DNA of 6,147 bases, taken from positions 1-6,147 of the forward strand of contig CANGWP010000126.1 of the NCBI GenBank assembly GCA_947457605.1. Direction: 5' to 3'. Below, piece after piece: positions 5,160 through 6,147 of this stretch (position 1 is its first letter; each line of letters opens with the position of its first letter). The stretch is from Bdellovibrionales bacterium. GTDB lineage: Bacteria > Bdellovibrionota > UBA1018 > CAIMNF01. The position numbers and the translations under genes are program-made. The notes under the pieces are model-generated. The model was not told the origin of the DNA and did not search any database. It worked only from the letters and a program-made list of their open reading frames with translations.

Positions 5160-5801
5160 CTAATCCAATAGAATGTGGGAGGATGCCTCGTCCGAAAGTG
5201 TGGGGTGCTTCAAAAGGTAGGATTCAATCCTTCTGGGACCCGGGATCTTCGAGTCCGGATGGCAAAGTGCCTGTTCCTGACTTGCGAGGTTGAGCGCATC
5301 GAGAACTTCCGTGGTTGTCCACTCGGGCCTCTTTTTTTGAAGCCGCCGAATCAGTTTGTGGAGAGCTGGATTTTCGAGATCCTGACTGGCCGAGGCCCGT
5401 AGGATATTCAGGGTTTTATTCATGCCCCGGATTTCGGCTTTCAGAATTTGATTGTAAGTCACCATCGGAACCGCAACCGCGGCCACCGCACCCGCCCCCA
5501 CAAAAGCGCCGAACGTCGAACCGACAATGATGGCAGTGCCGATGGTCCCACCATCAATGATCAATTTCGCCATGGTCCCCATCACCAGAGCCGTGGGAGT
5601 GAAGGTGCTGATTGCCGTGATTTTCAAAATCTTTTTTTCGCGTGTTCTGGCATGTGCCAGCTTTTCCTGCTTTGCGTGGATTCGACTTTCAATCGCTTCG
5701 ATGCAACTCGCTTTGACTTCAGTCGAAGTCAGAAGAAAAACGCAGAGGAGAGTCCTTGCCATGATCGAGTGGCGTATTTGGTGTTTTTTGAGATGGTTCA
5801 T
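5160..5801 (-). CDS. exported or membrane protein with a glycine-zipper hydrophobic hairpin
   Basis: ATG 5801 to TAG 5162-5160, 213 residues. The start is chosen because GGAGG (5814-5810) sits 8 bases upstream; ATG 5762 (codon 14) has no such site. A basic N-terminus and hydrophobic core (17-25) followed by EVKA-SC suggest a Sec signal peptide cut near residue 31. A charged helix (33-60) leads into two hydrophobic Gly/Ala-rich stretches (about 62-81 and 86-115) with a GxxxGxxxG glycine zipper at G94, G98 and G102. The C-terminal part is helical and basic (RRLQKKRPEW), then a Cys at 180. Mature Cys33 and Cys180 could form a disulfide if both lie in the periplasm. I do not recognise the family. 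It is probably anchored in the inner membrane or exported to the envelope. Confidence 0.85.
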   Translation of the reverse strand: MNHLKKHQIRHSIMARTLLCVFLLTSTEVKASCIEAIESRIHAKQEKLAHARTREKKILKITAISTFTPTALVMGTMAKLIIDGGTIGTAIIVGSTFGAFVGAGAVAAVAVPMVTYNQILKAEIRGMNKTLNILRASASQDLENPALHKLIRRLQKKRPEWTTTEVLDALNLASQEQALCHPDSKIPGPRRIESYLLKHPTLSDEASSHILLD

Positions 5802-5809
5802 TTTCGGAT

Positions 5810-5814
5810 CCTCC
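5810..5814 (-). promoter_or_regulatory. ribosome binding site fixing the start at 5801
   Basis: Minus-strand GGAGG, 8 bases before ATG 5801. It decides for the longer signal peptide with the basic 13-residue N-terminal extension, over the internal ATG at 5762. Confidence 0.75.
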
Positions 5815-5832
5815 GATTCAAATCAGGAAGTG

Positions 5833-5861
5833 ACCCTATGTTGTTTCCGTAAGCTGGTCAA
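5833..5861 (-). promoter_or_regulatory. candidate promoter of the glycine-zipper gene
   Basis: Read on the minus strand: TTGACC (5861-5856), 17-base spacer, TAGGGT (5838-5833). The -35 matches 5 of 6; the -10 keeps only the key TA...T positions. Transcription would begin near 5826, giving a leader of about 25 bases. The -35 sequence and spacer length are the same as at the 34-residue gene's promoter. Confidence 0.5.
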
Positions 5862-5897
5862 ATGGATGTGGGGAAAATTGAGGCACGGCCTAAATCC

Positions 5898-6147
5898 TTA
5901 AAAATCCTTTAGCGCAAGAATCATCCCCCGAATCGAAACATCCTTGGAGTAGTTGGTGAACACCATCGTTCCCGGGCGGGCACACAGGCTGCCTTTGAGT
6001 GCCTCTCTTGCATCGAGGACGTTGCTCGAATAAACGGGGATGGCCTTCTTCCAGCGCGTGATCTCGATGGTTTCCGTCTGCTTTCGTAGATTGAAAAGAG
6101 TTTTGAGCTCGGTTTCAATGATTTCCCGAATCTGAAGGTCGCTTAGA
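5898..6147 (-). CDS. hemY: protoporphyrinogen oxidase, C-terminal fragment (start outside window)
   Basis: An open frame enters from the right edge and ends at TAA 5900-5898, giving 82 residues. The motif RWKKAIPVY (fragment residues 31-39) matches the conserved RWxxAxPxY segment of oxygen-dependent protoporphyrinogen oxidase. About 25 residues later, VFTNYSKDVSIRGMI corresponds to the C-terminal FAD-binding segment of the family. The enzyme is an FAD-dependent, membrane-associated protein that oxidises protoporphyrinogen IX to protoporphyrin IX, the step before iron insertion in heme synthesis; family members are about 450-480 residues. Here the usual Gly before the Asn of the last motif is Thr, a small deviation. 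The final helix is short and the protein ends soon after, as in the family. Another flavin amine oxidase-like member is the main alternative. Confidence 0.62.
   Translation of the reverse strand, partial: LSDLQIREIIETELKTLFNLRKQTETIEITRWKKAIPVYSSNVLDAREALKGSLCARPGTMVFTNYSKDVSIRGMILALKDF

Noticed and set aside
5231..5260. CCCGGG and CCGG repeats near 5240-5260
   Set aside because: Short restriction-site-like palindromes inside coding sequence; no extended stem.
5714..5731. 7-bp inverted repeat TGACTTC/GAAGTCA with a 4-base loop
   Set aside because: It sits in the signal-peptide coding region, has no T run, and its short stem is easily expected by chance.
5881..5891. Possible terminator after the oxidase fragment (AGGC/GCCT stem, then TTTT on the minus strand)
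   Set aside because: A 4-bp stem with a 3-base loop and only four T, reached after several bases, is too weak to call.
5527..5901. Plus-strand open frame of 124 codons opposite the glycine-zipper gene
   Set aside because: The minus-strand frame has a signal peptide, a strong GGAGG site and a promoter candidate. The plus-strand translation is a hydrophobic/Cys-rich shadow with no ribosome site.
5921..6118. Minus-strand 65-codon frame at the right edge
   Set aside because: It is out of frame with the oxidase fragment, which shows recognisable family motifs in the overlapping frame that is open from the window edge to 5898.

Overview
The window reads as chromosomal DNA of a Gram-negative bacterium. 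The base composition looks roughly balanced, genes are tightly packed, and several proteins carry Sec-type signal peptides. The general character of the proteins (long coiled-coil protein, Pro/Gly-rich secreted protein, several family-less genes) suggests a Bdellovibrionota or other deltaproteobacterial-type genome. That placement is inferred from style, not from a marker gene. I see no tRNA, rRNA, CRISPR array, transposase or attachment site.

Left part (1-789): the 3' end of a Cys-containing plus-strand gene converges on a 34-residue, extremely basic minus-strand gene (538-642) that lies between its own likely promoter and a strong bidirectional terminator (476-520). Upstream of the small gene, a perfect 7+1+7 palindrome (690-704) holds back-to-back -35-like boxes of a minus-strand and a possible plus-strand promoter.

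Middle (790-3074): a two-gene plus-strand operon encodes a 265-residue protein of unknown family and a 496-residue protein with an alpha/beta N-terminal half and a long C-terminal coiled coil. Their stop and start codons overlap by 4 bp, so they are probably translated together and may work together.

Middle right (3091-5026): a minus-strand operon encodes a signal-peptide-bearing protein with a Pro/Gly-rich linker, followed by a complete ureohydrolase (arginase/agmatinase superfamily) with all six metal ligands. The two reading frames overlap by 11 bp. A striking 38-nt hairpin-forming inverted repeat with a UUCG loop lies just inside the ureohydrolase gene.

Right end (5160-6147): a minus-strand gene for an exported or membrane protein with a glycine-zipper hydrophobic hairpin, with its own promoter candidate. 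It is followed by the C-terminal 82 residues of a probable protoporphyrinogen oxidase (heme synthesis), cut by the window edge.

Only the ureohydrolase and the oxidase fragment can be given a biochemical role; the rest are described from visible features only. The best candidates for something undescribed are the 34-residue gene, the coupled 265/496-residue pair, and the hairpin inside the ureohydrolase message.
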